A DNA stretch of 64,000 bases from Deroplatys truncata (lineage: Eukaryota > Arthropoda > Insecta > Mantodea > Mantidae), in contig CM060988.1 in assembly GCA_030765065.1 (NCBI GenBank), forward strand, positions 195,546,565-195,610,564. Reading direction: 5' to 3'. Each line of letters starts with the position of its first letter. The first letter of the stretch is position 1. Under the pieces are notes generated by a model that saw only the letters and a list, made by a program, of their open reading frames with translations, had not been told where the DNA came from and searched no databases. The position numbers and the translations under genes are program-made. This document shows, piece after piece, positions 44,717 to 56,991 of this stretch.

Positions 44717-46901
44717 GAATCAAGTTTTTATGCTGATTTCAGAAATAACTTCCGTTTTTTTTCTATCACGTCAGGTTTTTACACAAAATAAGAAGTAATG
44801 TTTTGACATTTTACTAATGAGCGTAGAAAAGTATTCAAATACCATTTCACACAAGGCAAGTTTTTATTCAAGAAACATTTTAAGAATACTCTCAAGAACT
44901 CCCCTAATTTATTTCATGACTACATTTTAACAAATCAAGAAGCCAAAGTGTTTCATTTAATTTTTTTCAAACTTTCTCTTCTTTGACTTCCTTGCAGATC
45001 CTTGAAGATGACTGTCCCTCCTCAGCATCCAACAGTAGTCGGCCATCATAGTTTCATTCCATCTCCCCTAGTATCTCCTCTCCATTTCCTTAATATCTTG
45101 GTGAAAACGTTCACCCTGCTCTTCACTTTAATGTCCCAGATTTTCTGGAAAGTAGTCGATATGTGAATGCAGAAAATGCACCTTTACACTCATGTTACAA
45201 CCCATCTTCTTGAAATTTTCCAACATTGTTTCGACAATGGCTTTGTAATTAGGATCTTTGTTATTGCCTAAGAAGTTTTCAGTAACTGATCGGAAGGCGG
45301 TCCATGCTTCTATTTCTCTCTCATTCATTGTCTTCTCAAAATCTTCATCCTTCATCAATTTCATTTGAGAACCAAAAAAATTCCAGCCTTTAATTTGTCT
45401 TGTGTAATGAAGGGAAATTTCTTGGAAAGGTACTTGAAGCAGGGTCCATCCTTTGGTAGAGCCCTTACAAATTGCTTCATCAAGCCCAATTTTATGTGTA
45501 GTGGCGGAAGCAATATCTTTTGTCTCTCTACAAGCGGTTCGTGCAGGATGTTTTTAGTTCCAGGCAACAAGTTTCTCCGCTGTGGCCATACTTTCACACT
45601 CCAATGTCTTTGCTATGCCCAACTGTCCCATTCGCACAGAAAACAAGGCATTTTTGTGAACCCAGCTTGTTGTCCTAATAGTATTCCAATAACTTTGAAA
45701 TCACCGCAGATACGCCATTTGTGTTCCTCGTATTGGATACTTGTTAAAAGTATCTTCTTGTTTTCAACTGTCTCTTTCATTTGAACTGAATGTGCGACAG
45801 GAATGGACCCATACACATTCCCATTATGCAGTAACATGCCTTTCAGGCTCCTGTTTGATGAATATATAAAAAGTCTCCACTGAGTAGGATCCTGTTCAAT
45901 GTCATAAAAGTGCATTAACTCGTTTATGTTATTGCAGTAAACCAAGGACTTGATCTGTGAGAAAAAAAAGGCACTAGCTCTTGTTCTCTGTGTCTGTACC
46001 ATGAGTAATGTGCTCCTGGTTCCAGAAGATTCTAATTTTTAAGACGGGAGTCTAGTAACTCTGCAGATTCCTTAGACAAATTCAAATCACATACTAGATC
46101 ATATAGTTCACTCTGAGAGAACAGCTGTGGAGTCACGTCGTATTCAGGGCGGTAGACATCAGAATCGTCTTCGATGATTGCATGAGGTTCACTTTCAACA
46201 CCATCTTCTTCCAAGTTCTCTAAAACAGCTGTAGGAAGAAGAGCAGCAGATCTTCTCCGTGTGGAACTGGCCTGATGGCTGAAGGAATACTTGGATACAC
46301 AATGTGTTTATTATTTTTCGAATTGCACCCCTGAACATTAACTAAACAGAAATAACAGTCTTTAAGGTGGTCTATAGGCTCCCTCCACACCATAGGAATT
46401 GCAAATGGCATGCATGATTTCTTTCCTTTTATCCACAATCTTAACCTCTCAACACAATAGCGGCAAACTGTCTTTGGAGCCCAGGCCTTGTCTTGGTCGT
46501 ACACTTTTTTCACAAAGTCTGTTATATCAGTTCTCTGCTGAAGCACTGTATAATTTCCACAAATGTAGCAGAAAACATTTGGATTGTTCACACACTTGCG
46601 TGTAGACACAATGTATTTATAACTTCAATCACGATATAGCACTGGTAATGCAAGCCTCTGATATTAACAACAATGCCTAAATTACAAATAGCAACCAGCA
46701 TCTACAGGTGTAACAACCTAAAGACTTACAAGTCTGTATTGAGAAATTTCCCTCCAAGAAGTGACAAATTTCCCTTCAACAATACTCATCATCTACTGGC
46801 TCAACTCTATATTTTTGAAGTGAAATTGTGAAGAAAAAAAAACTGTACGTGATAGAAAAAAACTGAAAGCAGTTCTGAAATCAGCATAAAAAAGTGAGTC
46901 A
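44717..46901 (-). mobile_element. DNA transposon of unassigned class with about 50-bp TIRs
   Basis: The left end reads TTTTTATGCTGATTTCAGAA. The right end read on the minus strand is TTTTTTATGCTGATTTCAGAA, and both continue to a T-rich stretch and TCTATCACGT. A TGA(A/C)TCA motif precedes both. A minus-strand gene of about 550 codons fills the inside. No target-site duplication could be fixed. Superfamily is not assigned. Confidence 0.7.
44957..46609 (-). pseudogene. multi-copy CYFC-type protein of a TIR element, broken
   Basis: Successive minus-strand frames follow the order of a protein I recall as highly multi-copy in arthropods and Hydra and of unknown function. In order: VCRYCVERLRLW, MVWREPIDHLKDCYFC, IRPVPHG (46,609-46,220); LYDLVCDLNLSKESAELLDS (46,214-46,032); EQDPTQWRLFIYSSNRSLKG, LLHNGNVYGSIPVAHS, GFTKMPCFLCEWDSW (46,002-45,613); LLPPLHIKLGLMKQFVRALP (45,597-45,361); FLGNNKDPNYKAIVE, VHFLHSHIDYFPENLG (45,364-45,128); then SEEQGERFHQD and KSKKRKFE to a stop at about 44,957. 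There are a few frame changes and stops. Conserved Cys pairs suggest zinc-binding N-terminal and central modules. A nuclease role is not established. Confidence 0.75.
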
Positions 46902-48007
46902 GAATCGCTTATTAGTTTTCAGTCATCCGATATCATGCAGACTAGTGTTATAGTTATTGTTTATTCATACATGCAAATGTAAACTTTAGGTTTATCCTCC
47001 TCGGAACCTTTGAATAACCTTAATCTAATAATGTATACCTTGAGGGTTATGTTTTTATAAGATCGTGACAGTTATAATTTTATATGGCTAAGAATGTTTA
47101 GGATAAAATTGTTTAACAGGAACGATAAAACGTCAGGGCCGGAGATACAGTGGCATGGGGTACTCTGGATAATTAAAATAAATTTGGAAGCAGAGTTACA
47201 AGTAGTTGTTGCCTCCCTTGCAGCCCCTCGCCGAGCTTAAAGTTACGTCACAATGAAGAGTTTAGAAATTTTAATAATTTATTGGGATTACCTACATCAT
47301 CATCAAAGTTGTCGCTTCCAACTCGAACCAGATTTTCTTTTATCAGTCAAATTTTCTAATAGTTCCTAGCACCGTCATTAAAACGTCAGTGATGAACAGA
47401 ACTCAGCATTTGTTTATTTTGTTCCTTTGCTTAGAATTAGACTTTATATATATAAATACGTTTCATGCTTACTGGAGTAAAATATACTAATTTTATTAAG
47501 CCTATAGTTTCGTATTTCAATAGTGTGCGCATTTCCGTAGCTTAAGCGTCTATGATAGATTATTTTTTTTTATTTGTAATGAAAACTTTTATCAAGGTTT
47601 TTACCTATCGTAATTTCATTATTGGTGATTATTTTATATTACTTATTCATGTGATACTAATTAGTATTGCAATTAATATTTCACGCTCTCAGCCAAAAAA
47701 CCATTGTTGAAAGTTTGTAATACCTAAATTCCTTTCCTAATGTCTGCAGTTGCACTGTTTCGTGTAATAATAAAATAATAGGTTACTTAGCACAATAAAG
47801 CGTGCGGTAAATGATCAAATGGAAAAAAAACTACTGGTTTACGACTGAGAAATCTATCATTTTAGAATTAACTCATCGCTTTGTTCATTAATATGATGTT
47901 TTATTGCTTTCTACTTCCCGCGTGGGCGAAAACACAATACTGGCCTAAACCGACTAGACTCATTTAATTGCAAAAGCAACAATAATCTTTGACAATAATA
48001 CATAACT
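46902..48007. other. intron 1 sequence, no gene seen
   Basis: AT-rich; no supported feature. Confidence 0.4.
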
Positions 48008-48235
48008 AAGGTGACCAGACCTTAGTTATTAGCCGGGACATTCCTTTTTGTTTTGTTTTGAATCTCTGTCCCGTCTTTTTTTAAGGTAGAAATGGGACGC
48101 CAAAATGTCCCCTTTTTGTGGAAATGACTTATCGGCACAAAACGCCGTCCTCAAAAATTCCAAATGTCCTGTTTTGCACTAGTTTGATGAACAATTTAAA
48201 GATGCTAACAACTGGAAAAGCAACGCGCTGTTTAC
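48008..48235 (+). mobile_element. possible hAT left end
   Basis: GGTGACCAGACCTTAG followed by GCCGGGACATTCC, CTGTCCCGTC and AATGTCCCC resembles the GTGACCAGAC...GGGACA...TCCCG ends of a hAT lineage in insects. The N-terminal zinc-finger frame at 52,877 would belong to such an element, with later insertions between. Confidence 0.4.
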
Positions 48236-49275
48236 ACAGAGTGAGCGAAAAGACTCCGAACCGCCTACGCGGTGTTTTTCCTGTCCGCGTCCTCGGCGCT
48301 CGTTGCTGTCTGCCGCTATCATAGAAAGGCGCGGATGAAACCATACAATATTTTTAAAACTACTTTTAAAGGCTTTACTTACCAACTTTATGAAAGGAAA
48401 TGCTGAAACTGGCCAGCGTCGATGTCCATAAATTTTTGGCACCTCTTTAGGAAACTATCCATCATGGAATTTTAGGGGGGAATTTTTCAAACGATGACCG
48501 ACGTCGTCTAATGTTTCTTCGGTAAGAACCGAACGCCGTCTTTTAGATTCTTAGCCTGAACACTCCCTGTAGCCTGAAATTTACTGTAAAGTTCATGGAT
48601 TGTTGTACGGCCTGCAACTTTTACACCTGGAAATCTTTCTGCAAATCGTACTTTCACTTGGGAGCTGACCGAGTTAACACATACGAATCATAAATAAATA
48701 CACGCTGTGCAGTAGAAAACATATACTGAGCCATAATATGCTTTGTGACTAAGTACAGGACAAAATAATAAATAATTCTTAATAACTGAACTACATCACG
48801 TCACCGTCAACTCAAAACCGCACAGCAAAACCACAACAGTGTGACTGTTTATAGCAGCAGTGCGTTATCATGTTTTTATCATATTTGCACACGTCCAGTG
48901 GAAAAACACCGCACAGCCGGTAATATTGTTCATAAAATACCTCTCCGGGGTAACTTAAAACAAAGTGTATAAAACAAACCTACACACCCTGGAAGAATTA
49001 AAACAAAATATCCGCCAGCAAATTCCTCAACGTGAACTACGGCGAGTGATGGATAGTTTCCTAAACAGTTGCCAAAAATGTATGGACAACGACGGTGGCA
49101 AGTATCAGCATCTCCTTTCATAAAGCTGGTAAGTAAAGCTTTTAAAAGTACTTTTAAAAATGTTTTATGGTTTCATTCGCGCCTTTCTATGATAGCGGCA
49201 GACGGCAACGAGCGCCGAGGACGCGGACAAGAAAACCACCGCGCAGGCGGTTCGGAGTCTTTTGGCTCACTCTGT
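48236..49275 (-). mobile_element. Tc1/mariner-type foldback derivative, about 230-bp inverted ends
   Basis: The left arm 48,236-48,470 (CAGAGTGAGCGAAAAGACTC ...) and right arm 49,030-49,275 (minus reading CAGAGTGAGCCAAAAGACTC ...) are inverted copies. The right arm reads RVMDSFLNSCQKCMDNDGGK on plus, and the left arm reads FLKRCQKFMDIDAGQF on minus, so both carry a transposase C-terminus. Between them the minus strand has a transposase start (MAQYMFSTAQRVFIYDSYVL; then RFAERFPGVKVAGRTTIH). It is a deletion and inversion derivative, not coding. Confidence 0.8.
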
Positions 49276-52176
49276 ATTACGGCTCTACAGTACATATACA
49301 CCTGCAACCAAAGCACTGCTTACACAATACGATCCCGACATCATAACGGCAAATGAGACAAAACTAAAGCCATACAACACCTTCAGTTTCCCCCCCTACC
49401 AGGTATACAGACATGACCGCCAATCAGAACCAGGAGGAGGAGTACTTATGCTAATCAAACCGCAACACCGGACTAAACTCATATCACTACCGGACCAATT
49501 TAAAGCAGAAGAGGCAGTGCTAGTCCAAATTAAAATCCACACGCAAGTACTGCATATAGCCACGATTTATGCCACACCGACGAACATGTCGACAAAGAAT
49601 AACCATTTCCCTGCAGCTCTGCTTAAATATATGGACGCCAAATACAACAGCCTCCTGGTAGTAGGGGATCTAAACGCCCAACATCAGAGCCTCCTGGATG
49701 TAACTACCAACTATTATGGAAAGCAACTACTCAAACTCTTATCCAACACATCACTGCAAGTTGCACTAATACCAGGATCCACCAGAATCGGTACAAGAAA
49801 TCAGCAACCCTCATCACCGGATAAAATACTAACTTCACCACAGCTATACCACAAAATCATCGGCATAACCACCGACGCACCCATCAACACCGACCATCTG
49901 CCTGTAATAGTTACCCTGGCCACCCAAAGATGGCACTATGAAGTGCGACAACCATACGAAGTACCGGACTTCACCAGAGCAGACTGGAAGGCCTACAGGC
50001 AAAAGATAACTGAACAAATCAACAACACACCTCCAAACGCCCAGGGCACCACCGTGCAACAGATAGAAACAGAAGAGGCAACACTACGAAACATAATTAC
50101 AGCCGCTAAACAGCACGCTATACCAACAACCAAAAGGAACCCGGACAGAAATATTAATACACTCCCAACAGACATAATCGCCGTCATCAAGCAGAAGAGA
50201 AAGGCCCACAGGCAGTACATGAAAACGCATCACCCATATGACAAAATGGTGTTAAATCACCTGCAGGAGGCCGTTAAAACAGCAATTACAAAGTATAGGG
50301 AATCAAAATGCACGCACTACATCAACACACTAAATGAAAAAAGAACCAACGACCCGCGGACATTCTGGCAGCTAATCAGAGCAACAAGAGGTAAACATCA
50401 CACCACATACCCAATCAAACAAAATGGACGTCACATCTGGAACACAACAGAGAAACTAAACATTTTTAAAACACATTATGACAATGTATTTAAAACGCCA
50501 GATGACCCAAAGTTTAATAGCCAATACTTCAATCGAATCAACTATCATGTCAACAACAGCCCACATCTGTACACACCGCAGGAGCAACTATGCGAGCCCC
50601 CTGAAGCGGACGGTCCCGCCAAACCCATCACCAAAAATGAATTGAAGACCACAATACAAATCCAAGGAAATACTGCCCCCGGGCCTGACCAGATAACCTA
50701 CCAGATGTTAAAAGAACTACCAGATAGCATAATAAACCGTCTGCTGCAACTCTACAACGCCTGCCTTCATCATGGCTACCACCCGACCAACTGGAAACAT
50801 GCGCATATCCTCTTATTCGAAAAACCAGGAAAAGACCACACGGATCACCAAAACTACAGACCTATCTCACTCACAGCAACGCTATAAAAAATCTTGGAAA
50901 AAATACTGGTCACTCGTCTGCAGTCTTATCTCAAGCACCACAACATAATTCCAGAAACTCAGGCGGGCTACAGAAACGATATAACAATACAGGACCAACT
51001 ACTCAGGGTGATATCAGACATGCAAGACAACTTCAATAAAAGCAAGACAACCGTTGCAGCCTTTCTGGACATAAAATCCGCGTTCGATAAATGCTGGATC
51101 AACGGCCTCCTATACAAAATGACCTCTCTTAACCTTCCGAGAAAGATAATTCGATGGACGGCCAGCTTCCTGCAGAATCGGACAGCCAATCTCAAAATCA
51201 ACAACACACTATCGGATACAATTCATCTAAAAGCCGGCACGCCGCAAGGGAGCGCCATTTCCGGCCTCTTGTATATAATCTACACTGCTGACACGCCAAA
51301 ACCAATAGTACCCACCGTCAATCTAGCGCAATATGCCGACGATACACTCTACTGGTGCTCGGAGTTCAGAGCAACAGTAGCCAAAAAAAGACTGGAACGC
51401 CAGCTCAAGGAGTTCGTACAATGGGCAAAAAACTGGCGAATTTCAATTAACATGGATAAAACCCAAATACTTACCATCAAGAGAAAAGGCCGCTTTGCAA
51501 AGACTGCACTTCGGTCAACATCGATGGGAAACTCATTAAATCAAAAGAAACGGCCAAATATCTGGGCATTACAATCACAAATAAACTAAAAACTAACCAG
51601 CACTTCAATCAGAAAATAAAGCAGACCAAAGCCATGCTATCAACAATGAGATACCTGGCAAACAAAACTAACGCAGGCCTCACCACAAAAGCCCTACTCC
51701 ACCTATATGTAGCACTCGTCAGGCCGGTACTAACCTATGGAACAACAGCGCTGGCGCCCATAACGTCAGCAACAACAATACATCTCCTACAGACAGTAGA
51801 ACGTAAATGCCTTCGGATAGCAGCAAAGGTGCCCTACTGTTATTCCAACAGGAAACTATACCAACTAGTAAAGACCGAAACGCTGCCAGACTTCATAGAG
51901 AGAGGGCTCCTCAACTACGCAGCAAAAGCCAGCAAACTCCAACACAGGCAACAACTACTGCAAAATTCTGAAAATTACAAGAAAGACGCACCTAACCAGT
52001 GCAAAAAAATCACGACACCACCCCTAGCATACATAAGGGCACTAGTCCAAGAGAGAGAGAGACACAAGACCAAATGGAAGCAACGCTCTATCTCCAGAAT
52101 CTCCTTCAATGAAGCAAGAAGAATATTAACCTACAATATTAAAATGACTGGCCATGGTTACCACACCTTCAAATAA
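49276..52176 (+). pseudogene. LINE ORF2: endonuclease and reverse transcriptase
   Basis: Frame 49,262-50,887 holds an APE-type endonuclease: DIITANETKL with the catalytic Glu, EPGGGVLML, LLVVGDLNAQH and INTDHLPVIV. The reverse transcriptase then starts with NTAPGPDQITYQML and YRPISLTATL. An in-frame stop at 50,885-50,887 is followed in the same frame by KILEKILVTRL, TVAAFLDIKSAFDKCW, GTPQGSAISGLLYIIY and LAQYADDTLYW with the YADD active site. A frame change near 51,500 precedes the C-terminal part (51,634-52,176, LQTVERKCLRIAAKVP). One stop and one frameshift make this a fairly young copy. It would cut target DNA and prime reverse transcription if intact. Confidence 0.9.
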
Positions 52177-52600
52177 AAATGAACAACCACAGACAAATAA
52201 CCCTCATCCTAGTCCCAAGACAAATACAAACACCAGACCGAGAAGTGTGTTCTATTTACAAAAAATATATATATATATATATTAAAAAAAATTAAATAAA
52301 CAAAAAAAAAACAAAAAAAAAGGCATACAAAACTATGATAGCCTTAATTAAAAAAAATATATATATAATAATAATTAAAACTCAAATAAATAGACACACA
52401 AACTAAGAAGCAATGGTCACCACAGTAAAACCCAAGACTCGACACTCGGCACCTGCGCGCTCCTCACCTTCTCCTTTGCCCCCTCCCCCAAACCATCATT
52501 ACCATCAAGCTGCTGTTGCCAAGTGACTGCGGAGGGTCGAAGCCACCCCAAATAAAAATAACCATTTGGCTGAAGAGGGACATAAACCCTAACCGGCCAT
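49276..52600 (+). mobile_element. Jockey-like non-LTR retrotransposon (LINE), 5' truncated
   Basis: It begins exactly where the preceding transposon ends, inside the endonuclease start, so ORF1 and the 5' UTR are missing. ORF2 runs to a stop at 52,176. The 3' region is A-rich with (TA)n runs at 52,265-52,285 and 52,357-52,370, and probably ends near 52,600. It lies in intron 1 antisense to the host gene. Confidence 0.85.
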
Positions 52601-53290
52601 GGTTAGCCTAGGCTAACCTAAATTACGCATTTGTTGTTGTTGTGGAGACTGCTTGAAAAAGTACAGTTGAACTGTGCCGGCCTGCGCTATCAACAAACAA
52701 ATCGTGTTTGATGTGAATGCCGCCAACAATAACGAAAACTGCAAGCGCATATAATTGAGTCAAAAGAAAATAATTACAGTTGTGACTTTGGTAGACGGCA
52801 ATACTGTGCTCTGCATTCGTGAATTAATAAAATACAGTGAACTTTTGTAAGTGCTAAAACACTTAAAATTAATAATATGCCACCGCCGAAAAGCAAGTGT
52901 GTTTTTAACAGTGACATACAAAAGGAATATCCATACATTAAAAAAAACAATTTCTGACTCAGATGTTCGATGCAATAAGTGTGCATCTGCTTTCAGTATA
53001 AGCCATGGGAGCGATCGGGTATATCACAACATACAAACAATGAAAAACATAGACTGGGTCATGCAAGTGCTTCTTCTAGCATCGTATTAATTTGTTTAAA
53101 AGCGAAAGTTTTGGTGACAAAGATGTGAAATTAGCAGCTGTTGAAGGGGCGTTCGCTTATCGCGCCTGTTACGCCAAGCTCAGGCAACCACTACTCCGCG
53201 GAAGACGAAGGAAACAACCTACCCTAACTCTGTTCAAGGTTATCTTACTCACTATTCTACCGATATTTACAGTTAAGGCCTGAAACAATT
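52601..53290 (+). pseudogene. N-terminus of a hAT-type zinc-finger transposase, truncated
   Basis: From ATG at 52,877 the plus strand reads MPPPKSKCVFNSDIQKEYPY. In a neighbouring frame it continues SDSDVRCNKCASAFSISHG (a C-x2-C zinc-finger start), then SASSS and LFKSESFGDKDVKLAAVEGA and AFAY. This order matches BED-like N-termini of a hAT family in insects. The catalytic domain is absent. The AT-rich leader 52,601-52,876 is probably its 5' UTR. Confidence 0.55.
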
Positions 53291-53904
53291 ATTGCACAGT
53301 TTGTCATATTTTACGCTTCATAACATGAGCTATAAATAAAAACTGTCACAAAAGCTGAGAAAAGTATATCGCACGGCATAGAATGCGAATAGGATAACAG
53401 TTTACGTGAGGAAGTTGGCTTTATAATTCATGGCACCCATTTACTATTACCTACAGTGGTGCAATCAAATTTTAAACCCACAAGTTACGTATTTTGTTAC
53501 AGCTCAATGAAGGGGGACCATGATCATGATGAAGGCTAGACACACAGATAAGCTCTGGTCTATCATAACACTGTACAGAATTAACGCGGTACATGCAGTC
53601 TGTAATCGTAAGTTACAATATAATGCACTGTCATATTCATAGTGAAAATCTGTAACATTTCGAATCTGGCCTCCGCTCACGTGCGTTTTACGGGCAAACC
53701 GTAAAAGTTGGCAAGTATGTAACAAGAGTTTGATGAAATTGGAACAAGCAGTATATGGTCTAGTACAGTATGAAGTGAAAATAAACAATTACAGAAACAA
53801 AAGGCGGAAAAGTATAAACATAACATTTACACAAATCTATATTAATATTACTCATAAAAGAGAAAATTTATGTATGTAGGGTAATCTAAAAAACCGGTCA
53901 GCGA
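53291..53904. other. intron 1 sequence, no gene seen
   Basis: AT-rich; nothing recognised. Confidence 0.4.
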
Positions 53905-54410
53905 ACGGGATGACTGAGGCGGTCACGTCTGTGGCCCGCATTCGGGAGGTCGTGGGTTTGGTTCCCGTGGTCGACCTTCTTGACCCATGGGTTTATTTCG
54001 GGGGTTTCCCCGGGAAACTGGGAATGATAATTACATCCCCTGAATTAGTGTCCCTCCATTCCCGTTTCACTTCACCTCTCATCAGTTTGGTCTCTTTCAG
54101 GGTTGTACTTATTGGTAGGAGGTCTCGATGTGTGCATGGCAGAGGAAAAGCATGCCTGTGGAAATCTTCGGCCCCCAGGGGATGGTAAGCCCCAGAGCGG
54201 GGAGGGGAGCCGGCTTCACCAGTGCCCATCCGGGGAGTTTCAATCGTAAATGTCGTGTCCCGCCCTCTGTCTCCTGTCACCTCATCCCTCCCGTCCGGGG
54301 CATAGGTATAACCGATCTATGTAGGTCGACGTGCTGAGTCTCCTTCACCATTGAAAAGCCAAGTCTTTCTGACGGATATGGGGCTGCAGAACACCATCTA
54401 ATTTCATTCA
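53905..54410 (+). mobile_element. tRNA-derived SINE, family B-like
   Basis: The head reads GCGAACGGGATGACTGAGGC then GGAGGTCGTGGGTTTGGTTC. GGGTTTCCCCGGGAAACTGG follows, as in family B. The 3' half (CTCTGTCTCCTGTCACCTCA, ATCTATGTAGGTCGACG) resembles family C instead, so it may be a mosaic. Confidence 0.7.
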
Positions 54411-54540
54411 GAAATTACTAAAATATTAAAAAGTATTTACAAAACCCTTGTATTTAAATACGAACACACTGGAGTTATAAAATAGCATGCTTGCAAAGAC
54501 TGCGTTTTTTTAAGTTGCGGGTGCCTTGGAATAGAAAATA

Positions 54541-55239
54541 GAGGGGCGTCCAATGAGTAAGTTTCCCTGTTTTATAAAAAACATTACACACAATTGATCA
54601 TGTTGAATCAATGTTATTTATATTGTACAATCCTCGTGTTACTTTTCTACATAGTCAACATGTTTTCCAAGCATTTTTGCGGACGTGACACAAGTTTTTC
54701 CAAACCAGTGTTGTACCAGGTCGGTCCTGTGCTCGTAACCAGCTGTTCACTTCTGTTTCATCTTCGTCACGGTGTTAAAGTGCTTATCTTCAAATTGACC
54801 TTTGAGTCAGGGGAACATGTGAAAATCACTTGGGAAATGATCTGGTGAATGGAGGATGCGAGAAAACTTCCCAGTTGAATCTTCTGAGCTCCGCCTGGGT
54901 CAAGATTCAACTTGGAAGTTTTCTCGTATCCTCCGTATTCACCGTAGCTTGCCCCAAGTGATTTTCACATGTTCCTCCAACTCAAAGGTAAGCACTTTTT
55001 AACACCGATGATGAAGTCAAGTCAGTGAACAGCTGGTTACGAGCACAGGACCCGACCTACAACACTAGCTTGGAGAAACTTGTGTCACGTCCCCAAAAAT
55101 GCTTGGAAAAACATGTTGACTATGTAAGAAAGTAACAGAAGGATTGTACAATATAAATAAAATTAATTCAACATGATCAATTGTATGTAATGTTTTTTTT
55201 TTTATAAAATGGGGAAACCTACTTATTGGACGACCCTCG
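54541..55239. mobile_element. mariner-derived foldback element (near-perfect 0.7-kb palindrome)
   Basis: The arms (about 54,541-54,885 and 54,895-55,239) are inverted copies separated by fewer than 20 bp. They start GAGGGGCGTCCAATGAGTAA and, on the minus strand, CGAGGGTCGTCCAATAAGTA, next to TA. Outer sequence in the right arm translates as NSWLRAQDPTYNTSLEKLVS, a mariner-like transposase C-terminus. Each arm is thus the 3' end of one element joined head to head to its mirror copy. Confidence 0.9.
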
Positions 55240-56990
55240 TAGTTGTTGTTACACCAAAGAAAATACACGTAAAATAAGACAAATGCCGCGGATATTTCAT
55301 TCTAAGCAATATTTATGTATGAATAGATGGCCACGATTTAACAATAAGACATAGCAAAAGAAAAGAGAAACGAATCTATTTATAAGGCTACGATACCAAT
55401 ACTTGCTGTAATCAAGTTTGTTAGCAGGGCATGCTAAATAATTGTATAAAGAGAAAATGGCTAACATTAGAAATGAACGAACCTACATGTTTTAATTAAG
55501 AACTGAGAAGATTCTTTTTCTCAATGGTGGCAGACGGTCTTTTACAAAGAGGTTAACTTGGTAGTCTAGGAGTGATAATCTACACATTCACCAGCTTCAC
55601 CTCTTAGTTGTATAATGTTAAAGTGTTTTATGTAATTAAGGGGGTGGTCGTCAAGCCCCCCAAAAAACATTTTTTTTTTTGCATTTTATAAGAAATTGGT
55701 TAATTTTGCTTCATTTGGTGTTTAGTTGATTAAAACATACAAGTATTTTCTATTATAAATTAATTTCTATAAATATTAGTGTATTCAGGTTTTAGAGTAA
55801 TAATTTCCCAACGTTTCACACACACACACAAATATTTGGAATAGGAAGGCAGAGATTACAGTAACAAAGAGGCAAATATCCAAGAGAAGGAGGGCAACAA
55901 TAGATGGGCAAAGATGGAGATAAGGACTACATTCCAGAAGGATTTTATATTTTTTCTATGACTAAGTGAGTTTTATAGACATTTTAACTTTAACTGTGAA
56001 TTACTCAAAACATTTTTCAACATAAATGACCCGTTTTCTCTCAAACTACAAGCCCATCTGCATAATACAAACAATCCCATGATCACGTGGAATTGCTTTA
56101 GTTGAGGTTGCTCTTATTTTTTTTTTAAATCAGTATTTTAACATCAAAACGAATGAGTTTATTCAGAAGGAATGAATAAACATCATACTTCTAGGTGAAG
56201 GGGGTTGAGAAAACGGGCCATTAACATTAGTGAGACCTTCCCTTAAGTAACTATGGGATCAAAGAGAAGGCACAAAGGTTTAAAATTTCACCTACTGTAA
56301 TTTGTCTCAATCTTAAAAGACAGTGTGGAGGTAAATGGGATATCTCTGTCTCTATCCAACACATACATGTTGCCATTAGCTTTGTCCTTTTCTACTCTCG
56401 CGCCGTCGCCAAGTTGCTAATAACATGGCGTAAATATTGTTATAAATTTCAGCTTTAAACATAACCTATGCAGAGTATTTTTTCTTTATCAGTTTTAGAG
56501 ACTTTATAGACTTCTGCGGGCACAAATTTCTTTAAAAAAAATAGTTTTTCAGTAAAAGTTCAAAATTTGCTGTTTCTATGCTTATCACGCAGTAACTAAT
56601 AAGCTAAAGGGTAGAACGCAACAATACTTTTTTTAAAGCTAGAATAAACTAGAGTGAGATACCTGCTCACTTTAAATTCTTTATCTTTAATAAGATGAAC
56701 GTTATAGTTTTTTAAATTAAATATTTTCGGAAAACTATACCAATGCAGTACAAGAATCAGCCAGCGAGAAAAGTTTTTGTTATGGGGTTTATAACAGGAA
56801 CCAAGCGAGAGAAAATGATGAGGAGGGTTAGAGACAGTTTTTTTTAAAGCAAACCAGAATTCTGTAACCTCTTGCATTCATTGTATATGACAAACGAAAG
56901 TCATCCATCTATTAAGCTAATAGGCACCAGGCGCGAGGAAGGCAGTGACGGTTAATATCAGCTGTAAGGACGTGTGTACGTTTATAACGT
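55240..56990. other. intron 1 sequence; short CA repeat
   Basis: AT-rich with a CA run at about 55,818-55,830. No gene or element recognised. Confidence 0.45.
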
Positions 56991-56991
56991 T

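Noticed and set aside
49844-50220. Minus-strand frames across the LINE
   Set aside because: Shadows of the LINE reading frame; the composition follows the other strand.
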